From contig CM041292.1 of assembly GCA_023052935.1 (NCBI GenBank), positions 86,535,169 through 86,599,168 of the forward strand: 64,000 bases of DNA, given 5' to 3'. Every line of letters begins with the position of its first letter. Positions within the stretch are counted from its first letter, which is position 1. The stretch is from Piezodorus guildinii (taxonomy: Eukaryota > Arthropoda > Insecta > Hemiptera > Pentatomidae). The notes under the pieces were generated by a model. It ran no database searches. It was not told the origin of the DNA and was given only the letters and a program-made list of their open reading frames with translations. A program made the translations under genes and the position numbers. This document shows, piece after piece, positions 12,570-24,675 of this stretch.

Positions 12570-14840
12570 CTTTAGGAGATGGAGAAATAGTCGGTGTTTG
12601 AAAGTGGACAATGATAAGGATTTACGAATGGATACAGCAAGGAATTCCAAAATAGAGTAGCACGAATAACAAAGGATTTTTTGAAGCAGACGGATCTGTG
12701 TGAAGGTATATACAAGTTTATGGGTTGGGATCTAGTGTTTACTGAATGGACAGAGGAACAAGTGGTAAGCATATCAAGAATATAAGGAGGTTTTTTAGTT
12801 TTGAAAAATCGGAAGAGACAGACACCTAGGAGGTACTGCCTACGGAAAGAGGGATAGAGCCAATTCAACTCAGTATACCTTCTAGAAAACATGGGAGCAC
12901 CTGGGGATTCCACATGTGAATCTAATGAAACAATTCATAAGTCTTTTGAGTCTCATATCGAATTTCTTAGACAGCACGCCATATACGAGGCAACTGGGGG
13001 AAAATGAGCGAGAGACGAGTAACATAGGTGATTGAATCACGAAATCTAAGAAATTGTTTTAGGACAGCGATAGTTTTTCGGGTGATTTGAGAAATATGAT
13101 TGCTCCAAGATAGGTTCTGATCAATAATGACTCCAAGGTTTCTTACTGAGGTGTGGAAGTGGATAGGTATGCTATTGAGGTAAAGGAGTGGATAATATGG
13201 AAGCGAATTTACAAGGTTCTTGGAACCTATGAGAATGGCTTTGGTTTTTCCAGCATTCAACCTCAAATCATTTGTCGTAGCCCATGCGTTGATGTTGTCA
13301 ATATCTTGTTGAAATGTTTGGCTAGTTTTTAGCATTACGGAAGGATGGAAAGAAAGATAGATTTGCAGATAATCTGCATATAGGTGGTATTGTGAGTGGC
13401 GGATGCAGTCAGGGAGGTCATTAATATAGATGGAAAAAAGAGATGGTGAGTGGATAGATGGTGAGAGTGAGGATCCCTGAGGAACACCGCGTGTTAAGGC
13501 AATGGAGGAGGAAGGGGGTTCATTTGGTATCATGACAGTTTAAGATCGATAGGATAAAAAAGAAATAAACCATTTCAGAACGCTGTTTGATATTTGAAGG
13601 TTTTAGAGTTTGGAAAGAAGGATGTTATGATAAACTGAATCAAAAGCTTTTGAGAAATCGAAGAGGATTAAAATAGTGATTTTTGTTGGTCTATTGAGGA
13701 TTGTAGGTCTTGAGTAATTTTTAACAATGCAGATTGAGTAGAATATTGCGATCGGAAACCGGATTGTAAAGGATTTAAAAGCTTTTTTTCCTCAAGAAAG
13801 TTGTTGAGTTGTGAGTGAACAATTCTTTCAAGCGGTTTGTGTATAGAATTAGGAACTTTATTCAGTGGACGTACGATGACTTTTTTCCAGGCTGTTGGGA
13901 AAATAGATTTTTAAAGAGAAACATTATAAATATGTAGAAGGACAGGAAAGATAACTGGAAGACATAATTTAATTAATTTCACAGGGATTTGGTCGGGTCC
14001 ATGATCGTTCGTTCTGGACTTGAGAATAGAGGAGAGCAATTCTTATATAGGATTCTTATAATAGGAAGTGGTTCTGCGAAGTAGGAATTTAGTTCTTCAG
14101 AAGTAAATGGGACACAAGAAGAGGATTTGGAATTTATAATGGATAGGTTTTTAAGTAGTTTCCATTTGGTCTTAGGGTTGGGTGCTTGGGATAAGGAATT
14201 ATGGAAAAAATGCCGTGCTAAAGCGCGTAAGGAAGACTGAGCAAGGTTTCTTAAAGACTTAAACACGGTGAAATCATCTGGGGCCCGTGTGCTTCTAAAT
14301 CGTCTCCTGGCGGCATCTCTTCTCCTCATCAACTCTCTTATTTCAGGAGTGATCCATGGTGCAGCGGGGAGTTTAAAGGTTGAGGTCTTGAGTGGAGCAT
14401 GGGTATTTAGAAATATAAGGAGGTTCGCAGAGAGGCATTCCACCATCTCGTTGGTAGACGGAAAGGTAAAGATAGGTTCTAGGACTTTGGATAATGGTCG
14501 AAAAAAGGAGTCAATTTATCAGAGGATAGGGATAACAGTTTTTCGGAGGAATCTATTATGAACAGATCTAGCCACGTACTTGTATACTGGGTGTGGTTGG
14601 TCGGATTGAAGGGTACTATGAACAGGTCCAGTGAATGAATGAGGTTGACAAAGTATGATCTGTCAGGAGAACCTAAAGAAAGGTTAGTATTAAAGTCACC
14701 TGCTATTATTATGTTATTGTATAAAGGAACGTAGGTGAAGAGGGAGGATTCAAACGTGGGATCGAATCGGACGTGAGGAGGACGGTATATAGTCGCGTAA
14801 AGGAGAGAATGAGAAATTTTAATGAGGATAGTTATCCTAA
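12570..14840 (-). pseudogene. CR1/Jockey-like LINE, decayed (EN-RT-C-terminus)
   Basis: Read on the minus strand from 14840, an AP-endonuclease part has YRPPHVRFDP and IIIAGDFNTNLSLGSPDRSY (about 14650-14800). Positions 13979-14446 encode the linker (APWITPEIRELMRRRDAARR... and TSEELNSYFAEPLP). About 13540-13700 has the palm start (FSKAFDS, KWFISF), and 12967-13533 has RGVPQGSSLSP, FSIYINDLP and YADYLQIYL, where the active site should be YADD. Positions 12572-12913 hold the C-terminal region (RRQYLLGVCLFRFF). Stops and frameshifts separate the parts, so the copy is dead. No 3' tail or target duplication was identified. Confidence 0.88.
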
Positions 14841-14935
14841 TGATCCTAACAGGCTCGATGACGTTACAATTAAGGATTTTTTACTTCCTTTAAAAAATCA
14901 TAGGACCACCTAAGGGTTTGAACCCTAACACATGT
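14835..14935 (-). repeat. SINE-1 head-side fragment
   Basis: It contains AATTAAGGATTTTTTACTTC and AGGACCACCTAAGGGTTTGA (box B complement), adjoining the 5' side of the minus-strand CR1-like LINE. Confidence 0.6.
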
Positions 14936-17904
14936 AATTCTAATTATTAATGGTTATATTGGTTTACATAAATAAATTATGAAACACCTCTCTAAATACC
15001 TAAATAATGTATAGGTATCTTATTATTATTTGTATTTATAAACAAATTTGCTAATCAGGAGTAAGAAAGGTTTGTGACTATCATAAATAACAAGAAATAA
15101 TTTGACAAAGTCTAACTTTTGCTGAGACTTCTAACGAGATAAAAATAAAAAAGAATAAAAAATATGATTTATGTGTCGGGAGATTTATTTACAGGCTAGT
15201 AATCCCCTTAGGGGAATTTAGAAGGTAAATTTTATACTTACCTTTGATCGATAATTCGGTTAGCTAGCACAGAGGGCAAATTCACCAATTTAGGTAGACA
15301 AAATACAAGTCAATTGTTTGGAATTTTCCAGTGCTTCAACTGTTTATTATTAGTTAGCAAGACCTTTAACACTAATAATTCTCGCCATACCTTGCTTACA
15401 AAAAATGGTAAATAATTGAATCATTCCTGTTCACACAAGTGCCTAATAACCAGCAGTGGGATTATCTTTATTCGATGGCCATTTATTTTGTTCAAGGTGT
15501 ATTTAGAGCAAAGTCTTATTGATTTTATTTAACAATTTTCCGTAATCTAGGACCCCAAAGGTTAAATATAGACAAGTTTCAGAATTTTGTCCATCTAAAT
15601 CGGTCATATTTCCCTCTGTGCAGCGGTAGAATAATTATTTATTTTTGTCTACCCTTATCTATTGGAATATAATATGAAAATACTCAATACCACTTTAAGT
15701 TGCAAATCTGAAGAATTTACACTTTGTCCGACGGTCTAGGAAAACAAGCTTCGAAACAGAAGCCATCTGGGGATAGTCCACCTGGTTAGAGGCTCCAGAG
15801 GCCGAAAGTTATCCCAGAAGGAAATAATGATAAAGGGTAGGGAAAGGGAGGTATAATTAAAACTCATCTTGCTACTAATGAGCGAAGCAGAGATGCTAAG
15901 GACAGGCTATATAGCTACAGGGAAATACCGTTAGCGGTAGGGCGAAGGGCTTTTAGGACGGAATGTATTAGAGGGGCAGCATTCGTTATGTTCAAGGTGA
16001 AGATTAGTTTAACTTAGCACATCCTACTGACCAACCCTTGTTCGCTGGACCCTTCGCAGGCAGAGAGCAATGGCTTGCTCCACCTCGCTCTGGCATATAT
16101 CTCAACTTGTGCTTTCGTACCAACAGGTCCCTAATGCTCTTTATTACAGCATTCTTAGTGCATAATTACATTAACATTCAGTTAGCTAGTTCAGTCCATT
16201 CCTGAGCCTGAAGTGCGTTTTCTTGATCAACATTGTTACCTAGTTCTTTTGATTATTTGCTTTAACCAAGCCTATTTGATAACTTCATTGATAAAAAAAA
16301 AACATTTGTAGATATGCACTACATGACTGAAGCATGTGATAACTGCCCACTATTGCTGGATTACTTATATTCAGTAAAAAGTCTCTTTAAGAAGATCACG
16401 AAGCCATCTTCAGTTCAGGCCTTTTTTTTTTCAGTATCATCATGAACCATTGTGACTACAAAGATTGAACCAAGTGGGTGCGCCCTAATTCAGCAACATA
16501 GAAGACATAATTTTATAATGCATAAGATTGTAATGTTAGCATGGATACTATATACAAAGAGAGAATTCGATAATATGACTAGTTAAAATCGATCCGAGTA
16601 GCCCTATGAAATATTTTTAATTAATTGGAAGCTTAGACTATTTCTCTCTTGATAGGCTTAACTAGCTGATCGCAGTTTGCAATTTCGTTTTGTTTCTGTC
16701 ATTCTTGGAAGTTTTAAAGATACAAAACACCTGTATATTTCTACTCTTACGACTTACGATGGATCGGCCTAGTGACTTACTGATTGTTCCATAACTACTC
16801 ATGGTTCGTTGTATAAACTCATATTTTGATGGTAGAGACAGACAAATTCTTAAATTTTATTTCAATTTACAGAAAAAGAATAAGGCAGAGAAGGTGTAAA
16901 TGAATTCGAATCTCCGTAAAACGTAATAATAAGTACCTAAACGATAAAGAAACGAATGAAGACAGGAAATTGATCTGTTTGTAACAATTATCATATTTCC
17001 TCAGTATCTTTTATAAATTACAACATAACTCAGGTGTAAATTAATACTATGACAAAATTAATTAGTTCGGGCAATGAATTAGCTTTAATCCTAGAGAATT
17101 GACAAATGCCTACTTATGTGTAACTTAAGCATTAATTATTGGAATCAATTAATCAATGTTGATGTGTTTTTTTGCAGTAATATTGTAATGTTTTTAATTA
17201 AACCTATAATTTTTGACAAGATCTTGCAACTTAATCTAGCAAAGTGACAGATAACCTGTGACAGCTACAAGCCTTTCCCAGATAGAAGAAACGTCAAGAC
17301 AGGTCCGAAACGGCGGCTATTAAGAGATCATTACACAGTAGGCCGCGGCGATCCTCGGCGAGAGCAGGTGGAGCGACAATTATAAGGGCAGCCGACGCAG
17401 ATGCGGTGGAGACAGCTGCCGTGTCATTCCATATCTATTCTAATTGACTTACACCTGCACGGATTACCCTTCCAAATGTCAACTCATGGTCATCGCTGAC
17501 TCTCTACGACATGTGTTTGTTTTTGTTTCTTTTGTTCTCCTGATCTGTGTGTACACCTTGTATTTCATTATCCTCTCACATAGAAGGAATATTTTAGGGG
17601 AATTATCCTGAATTGAATATAAACCTGTCGGTATTCGTTTAGGTACCGTTCTTCGACAGTTGACGCCCAGCAATTGGAGATAAACGTTATACAAGGTGTT
17701 TCGAAAACACGCGGCATTGAAAAAGAAAAAGTTGGAAGGGTCATTTTAGACGTTTGATGATAAGTGACTAAATAAAAACTTCGACAATATTTAAATGTTT
17801 TTTTTTAAACGTTCGCCCAGTAAACATTAAACATAACATAATATCAACAATAAACTAAATTATGATTAAAGAACTTGATGATTCTTTCAGTAAAACTTTA
17901 ATTA
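14936..17904. other. Intergenic/upstream DNA, no recognised gene
   Basis: AT-rich sequence with two less AT-rich patches at 15730-16140 and 17260-17480. The latter has GGCCGCGGCGATCCTCGGCG and E-box-like CAGCTG. I see no repeat copy or open frame that I can support. Confidence 0.3.
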
Positions 17905-18195
17905 TGGTGTGCGTGGCTGTGCGGCTAGCACGCTAGTCGATGTCGCCTAAGGTTCTGATTTCGAATCCCATCCACGTGTGGACTTTTCAAGCATATAATT
18001 AATGGGGACGGTTGGGCCGAGTAGGTTGACGCGTGCTGCTGTGAACAATGGCTGAAAACATTACGCTAATAATAAATAATTGAGTTCGCTACTCGGGCCA
18101 GCGGACCTTCAACTCTGGCTTAAACCTCCCGCCCATCCTCCCTAGCCTGAGAAGACACCGTAAAGCCAATAAAACTGCGAGGTTGGAGGAAAAAG
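17905..18195 (+). repeat. SINE-3 copy, longer form
   Basis: The head is GTGTGCGTGGCTGTGCGGCT with box B GATTTCGAATCCC. The 3' block CACCGTAAAGCCAATAAAAC, then GCGAGGTTGG, matches the 8.3-kb copy, and an A-rich tail follows. It holds about 90 bp of extra middle (GGTTGGGCCGAGTAGG...). Confidence 0.7.
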
Positions 18196-19370
18196 CAGAA
18201 AAAAAAAAACGTATAATCAAAAAGGGACTTTACTCAGATCCTTTCTTTCGTTTATGTGAGAACTGTCGGACACCTGCTGGTCACTCAGTACCTTACCCTA
18301 TAACATACCCTCCATAATTGCGCTATGGAATTCTACTTAACGCTACCAAGTACCTACAGAAAAAAACATGAAATCAGTTGTTAGGAACAATAATTCCGAG
18401 CGCTCCATTTTAGTAATGACATATGAAAAAGTAAATGAAAAAGAAAAAAATATGAATAGTAAAAAAATTTTATAATTTATTCGGAACCCATTCATTTAAC
18501 TGCGGTACCTGACCACTTTATAAAAAAAGCTTCCCCTTTGTAGGATCCTTTGCAACGCACTAAATGTTTTGCTACCCCACTTTTCAAACACGTGTTGGAG
18601 ATGCCCTTCCCAGACAAAGAGAAGGACAGGGAGATAAGCTGTTACGGTAGACCACGACTGAATAAAATGTCGACCCCAAAGAAGACAGTTAACAAGCTCT
18701 AGTTTCCGGGAAAGACGCTAAGTGGTTTACGACTAGGGCACTTCCTTTCCCACCGCCATCTTACAGGGCGGAAGGACCTCTTCGGGCAGGGGTAATAAAA
18801 CCACGCAGTTAGCGAAGACTCCACTATCAGCTGCCGGTGTCAGGATGGGAACCTCCTTTATAGAGCGATTCGCTACAACGATAAATCAATATCCTATAGG
18901 AAATGGAACTTGTAGCTTTTCAAGGGAATCTCTAGTATCTTATTTTCTTTTATGAATCCAATGATATATAAATATCGGACATCCATGAGGAAAGAGACAA
19001 AACTCAAAGTTTCTGAGGTCAGAAATTTGATACTTAGTCTCTCCTCAAACCAAGAGCATCAAGAAAAAGTTAAGTCAAAACGGTACGCACAGTAGGTGGC
19101 TTATCAGCAACATGTGTTCCAGGGAACTAACTCCCTTGGGACTTCTATGTAGAACTTAGTCTGTGTTTTTTTTTTTTTTTGTGCCCCTTTCCCTTTGTGC
19201 TATATAAGAATCATTTTCAAAAGAACAATTTAAATCCTCAAACGAAATTGATTTAAAGTAAATTTAATGGCTATATTTTTAATCTATGCTAATAAGCTGG
19301 CATTGTTAATGATATCTAATACAAACAATTAAAGGTACTTCAAGAAATTTTAAAATTCGGAGTTTCAGCC
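18196..19370. other. Unassigned stretch
   Basis: It includes a GC-richer block (18590-18860, CCACCGCCATCTTACAGGGC) with no coding frame. Otherwise AT-rich and featureless by eye. Confidence 0.3.
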
Positions 19371-19379
19371 CTCTCACAC

Positions 19380-19640
19380 TATTTTAATTGGAATAAAACT
19401 TAATGAAATTAAATCTCAATTGAATTTTGCATCTATAAAGTAAGTTGAATCAAAGTCGTTTGAGACGTTGTAGAGAAAACCGTACAAAGGTGCAAAATTC
19501 CTGATATGAAGTCGCCTTTCTGCTTCTTTAATTATAGTGAAAATGTTGCTGTAAGATTCCAAGCATATAGTTGTTATACTTTGCGTTTTCGGGCTAGAAT
19601 TACCACATACACACAGACTTTTTACGGACTTTTGACACAG
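19380..19640 (-). repeat. alpha repeat fragment
   Basis: It contains GAGAAAACCGTACAAAGGTG and CAAAATTCCTGATATGAAGT, then GGGCTAGAATTACCACATAC. The order matches 41.92-42.11 kb. Confidence 0.6.
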
Positions 19641-20796
19641 AAGACTCCTATTTTCTTTAAATACTGAATGTTTGAAATGAAAGTTACGTTTTTAGATTTT
19701 ATAAAATAGTGCTGGTATTAAATTGTGCGCCGTTTTGCAGTAAGCATTTTTTTGACAATCTTCGAGTTATGTTGATGGAGTGATAAATGACAATTTTTGA
19801 ACATATACCTGGAAATAATTTTAAATGGTAAAAAGCTATCGTCCAAAGACAGAACCGTGCTTTTGTTGTTCTAAATTGTGACAAAATGGCTAATGTGCGC
19901 TCTGACGTCTACAGAAATTACCCATCGAACATACATTGAGAATTGGTTCTTGTTTTCTTTCAGATATTTTCCTGATTACAGAACTGTATGTCTAATGACT
20001 TAAAATTGTAGCTGAATCAGTTCCAGCCGGTAATTATACGGTAGTAAAGGTCATTTTTTTGCTTAACATTTAGTTATGTAGTACCACAAAATTTTTTGGC
20101 AAGAAGTGTTGTAAAATAGAACATAATTTCATATCTTGGTTATAACTTTCAAGAATCTTTATTATTGCTAAAAATATTCATACTTTTACGTATTATACAA
20201 TAAGTATTTGCTAAAATTGTAGATTACTAGGATGTCGCATCTGAACTCTTAATAAACAATCGCTTGAAACTTTTAAATCAAAACTGTAGTATTATAAGCA
20301 TGAATAATTATAACAAATCACAACTATCGTATCGAATTCCAATGCTTCATCACATCAGAAATTAAATATATGAAGCTTATTAAAATCCTGTCTATTATTA
20401 TTGATTTATTGTAACTCGGTGATTTGAATATCGAACCCTCTCCTCCAATTGGTGTTTCATATTAATATATTAATGTTTCATATTAATTTTATGAATATTT
20501 TCTGGCTTAAAATTCTTTTCTAGACGGTTAAACTTTAAATCTACTGCAGACACTATATTAGCAATTATTTTGGCAAAATAACGACTCAAACTGTTTGCTG
20601 GGTAATCTTGGAGACGTCAGAGCGCTCTTTAGGCACGTCTAGTGCGCGTTTCGTTACAGTTCAAAACAGCAAGACGTCCTCATTCGGTTTCAGGCCAACA
20701 CAATAAAAAAAATAAAAATGGTTCCTGATGTATGTTCGATTTTTGGAGACGTCAAAGCTAACTAATGGCGGGCATGTCGCTACACTTTAGAACGTT

Positions 20797-21032
20797 TTAT
20801 TTATTTAACGTATTTTATGCTACTGTGGTTAATCGGACAATGCTACAGTGTGAGTCCTAAATTTTGCCTATCCAGTTTTAATTAGGATAGGAATCTTTAA
20901 CGAGTACCTGACATCGCACAGGCTCGGGACTACATTTTTACGTCCCCTACGTAGGACTTAGAAAAAAAAAACTAGTACCACCAGGTTTGAACTAGTGGCC
21001 TTTGGCATAGAAGGCTGTTATGCTAGACCCGT
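20797..21032 (-). repeat. SINE-1 copy, minus strand
   Basis: The reverse orientation starts at TTTATTTAACG and ends at the tRNA-like head (CATAGAAGGCTGTTATGCTA). The following bases, with GTGGTCCAGGGACCCC, are not SINE. Confidence 0.85.
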
Positions 21033-21377
21033 AGCTCCTAACAAGTGGTCCAGGGACCCCAGGGTAACCGCAGACGATGTCCAGTGGGTCCGCGAGATGT
21101 CATTTATTTATATTACTTTAACGTAAAAAAATTGTGAAGCCTTTTAATAAGAGTCACACACTCTAGACGAACAAATTTAACATTCTACGTGATATAATTT
21201 CTTGTGCTTACTAATAGGTGTTGCTGTAGTACAATCACGTCCTTAAAAATCTTCATTTTCTAACATTTCGAAAATAATAAGCTCCAACAACAATTATATC
21301 TAAGAAGATAAAGAACAGTATTTAATATCTTTATGAATATTTGAATAAATACCTTCTTGTATAAATTTTTAATCTTA

Positions 21378-21470
21378 GGTTATTTTTATTGATTTAACGT
21401 AATTTTTTGCTACTGTGGCTATTGGACGATATTAATTTGGAACTCCTAAACTTTGCCTATCTAGGTATAC
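21378..21470 (-). repeat. SINE-1 3'-end fragment
   Basis: It reads TTATTGATTTAACGTAATTT, then TGCTACTGTGGCTATTGGAC and TTGCCTATCTAGG. It is a 5'-truncated copy. Confidence 0.65.
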
Positions 21471-21544
21471 AATCATGAACATATTTTTAAGATTTGTCCT
21501 CAGTACTCCGAAGAGGTCTCATGTGACCCATTTTTACGGTGAGT

Positions 21545-21900
21545 TAAAGTGGCTCCTCCCCCCAATCCGCAGACAATATTTCCTAGGATCATACCTTTAC
21601 CAAATCATTAACTCTTCAACACCCTCCATACATCCGCAGTCTCCTACAATTTAAATCCTCAGTCCACTCACTCGAAACAAGATCGCGCCATTCCGACCTT
21701 TATTTTTCTATCCATAGGACTAAAATTTTTGATCGTTTCTTCCTTGTCCGCTCCTCTAATTTCTGGAAATCTCTACCTACTCACATCCGCCATGCTGCTT
21801 CCCTCTCCTCGTTCAAATCCCAACTTTTCCAATACCTTTTATTATCCCAAAAAGACGCTTAGAAACTGTAACATTTATATTTCTGACATCACACTTTGAA
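21545..21900 (+). pseudogene. CR1-like LINE C-terminal fragment
   Basis: It translates to RRQYFLGSYLYQIINSSTPS, then a region with SSVHSLETRS and SSNFWKSLPTHIRHAASLSS. This is the counterpart of the C-terminal part of the minus-strand LINE at 12.6-12.9 kb. It starts next to a SINE-1 fragment. Confidence 0.75.
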
Positions 21901-22609
21901 TGAAGAATAATTTTGTTCATTGTCTATATTTAAATGCTGTTATCTATTAATTAATTTTTAATTCCGTACAACAAAATATTTTTTAAGAATTGTTTTTATT
22001 TTAATTTTATCATTGTATTTATTTTTTTGGATATATGTGTATATATGCGTTTATGATATGCACACATATATTAACCCATAATTGTAATTATTTATTAATT
22101 ATGTTCCTTCTGTCTGTTGGCCAGCATGTATATTTCCATATACTGCACAAACCTGTTATTCTTAGGGAACCTAGTCCCAGAATAATTTTTTTTTTCTATT
22201 TCTATTTCTATAATTAGGATGGGTATCTTTTTTTATATATATCTAGATATCTAGTCTTTTTTTCTTCATTTCCCCAATAGGGCTATTTTTAGAATATAGA
22301 GTTTAGGTAGAGGTATTTCGAACGCAATGCACGTGATAGGGCCTAGGCCACTAAAAGTTTTAATATATACCTAATATTTAGGACTTAGGGGGTTCTGGCC
22401 ATTGAAACAATTGTAGGAAGGGGTTTGCGGAATTGTATTGTTGTTAACCATTGTGCTAGACAATATGCCACAGAGGATCCTGGACAAAACGACGCGGGGT
22501 TCTGCGTTTTGACGATAACTAACTATTAGTTAAAATTATTATTATTAAAATTAAAAAAAAGGAAAATAAAAATGAATGAATCAAAGAGCATGTTCGTTAC
22601 ATTTTCGCT

Positions 22610-23125
22610 AAAACATGACTCCCTCAGGTCTTTTACAATAGTATACCAATACCAGTTTCGGACACAGTACGTTATTTACGCCTTTACCTTGACAAACGAC
22701 TGACATGGACATGCCACCTCAAACGAAAAACAAAAGAACTGAATCAACGATATGGGCTTCTTTCGAGATTATTAGACAAATTTCAAAATTATCATTGACT
22801 AACATATTGTAAATGTCCCTTTTTATGTATCTAACGAGACACTACATACTGACCTAGACATTCCATTCGTCATTGCAACTGCCACTGATCGCAACTATAC
22901 ATTTCATGACAGACTGACCCTAAATTCAAACCCGCTAATTCAAAACCAATCAACTGCCACAAACCCATATAATCCACCCAGAAGGCTATCGAGGCGCTGA
23001 CCTGATATACTGATAGTGATTTGTTTTGTTTTTTAATCTATCTTATGCAGTTTCGCACTTACATCATTTGTTAGCATATTTGTCACTGTAATGTCAAAAC
23101 TTCTATGAATACATAAATAGTAAAT
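22610..23125 (+). pseudogene. Jockey-like LINE fragment
   Basis: Diverged reverse-transcriptase C-terminal sequence has RYLRLYLDKRLTWTCHLKRK and, later, PYNPPRRLSRR. A middle deletion removes the TYGIELWG region. The 3' end is diverged. Confidence 0.7.
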
Positions 23126-23299
23126 ACAAAATTATTTAAGGTAATCTGCCTCTGGCTCCTGAACTAATTCCAGACTTTTTTTTTTTGTGGATTTGTTGGA
23201 TTTTTCCTCGAATCGTTCTATTATCAGGTCCGATCAGTGCATATACTTAATATTATTTTACGGCAATTCGAATTTGTAATATTTAATAAGCTTAATCTA

Positions 23300-23640
23300 T
23301 AAGAGCACTACTAGCGTTGATTCCCCCCACTCCTCATACTGCTTGGTCTTGGTACGGAGGCGCTAAGAGGGACAGCACGCGGTGGATCGACAGAGGATCG
23401 AAGAGCGGTACTAACCGCGAGGCCATGTCCTTGGGATTGGAGATAACAGGAGGATCTAGCCCTGACGCTAAGTGCACTCTCCTATCCACCGAGACAAATT
23501 ACACGCCGTTTTGCCGCAAACAGAATGCAAATCTCTTAATGTAAATGCCATTACCACGGTGAGGTGTACCGCCACCTCCTGAGTACCATCAGTATCCACC
23601 ATCCACCATCCCCATCCTCTGTCGCCTTCGTATTAATTTA
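23300..23640. other. GC-richer island, unassigned
   Basis: It contains a 75-codon + frame (TAWSWYGGAKRDSTRWIDRG) followed by CACC-rich sequence (CAGTATCCACCATCCACCAT). No homology was recognised. Confidence 0.25.
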
Positions 23641-23799
23641 CATCTGTACTGTTTAAACCTTAACTTATCTCTAATGGTTGTTCCACCACCCGAGATCTTT
23701 CATCGAGCTAGTGTTTGATAATCATAGAATACTCTCATCGGGTTATTAAAACAGTTATTCTTTGAAAATAAAAATTACTTCATTTATACAGTTCTAATT

Positions 23800-23880
23800 A
23801 CTTCCCTTTACCTATTAATGAAATATATTTTAAGAAAAAGTATCGCAATCATATGAATCTTCGACCTAAAAATCGTTGAC
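23800..23880 (+). repeat. alpha repeat 5' fragment
   Basis: It reads CCTATTAATGAAATATATTT and AAAAGTATCGCAATCATATG, matching the first ~80 bp of the family. Confidence 0.5.
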
Positions 23881-24420
23881 CTTTTAATTTATTATTTTTA
23901 TAATAAATGGCAAACTGAAATAAAAGGATTTGTCAGAAAAAAATATTTTTCTATATTTTGGATTCATACTAGAAAATTTAATTATTTATGTTACAAAAAC
24001 TGTTTTTAATGATTTTGTTGAAAATATAAATAGGGTCTTGGAGGTGGGAGGAATCTCCTGAAACATCAATCACTTGTCTTTATTTTAAATAATAATTTTT
24101 TTTTTTTTGGAATAATTAAAAAGAAGGCCCAGTTTTTTATACCTAGTTATAACTGTTATTCTTCCGGGTAATACAATGAACAATAATTATTTTTATCAGT
24201 TTATGTTTTGGAAGCTCCTACGTCAATATGTGGGAATTTTGAATATCATAGCTGAATACCTACCGTTGATACACGATAGAATGGATTGATAATGTACTTG
24301 ATGCTATTCTTAATTAATTATAAGAATATACAGTAAAATAGAGACAACATAAATGAGATAGCATACATTACTTAGAAAAAGAGGTAAAATAATATGAATA
24401 TAAAAATATTAAATTAAAAA

Positions 24421-24675
24421 GGGGTCACCTATAGCATAATAGCTTTCTATGCCAAAGGTCGTGGGTTCAAACCTGCAGGTGGTTCTAGTATTTTTTAATT
24501 GGAGTGAAAAATCCTTAGTCACGCCGTCCTTCAGAGAAGACGTATAAAGCTGGTCCCGAGCCTGTGCGATGTCAGGTACTCGTTAAAGATCCCTATCCTA
24601 ATAAAACCTGGATTGGTAAAATTTAGGATTACCTCTTTAGCATCGCCCGATTAGCCATAGAAGTAAAAATATATA
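24421..24675 (+). repeat. SINE-1 copy
   Basis: It starts GGGGTCACCTATAGCATAAT and has box B GGTTCAAACC, the CCGAGCCTGTGCGATGTCAG core and GCATCGCCCGATTAGCC near the end. It is nearly full length, with a diverged tail. Confidence 0.88.
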
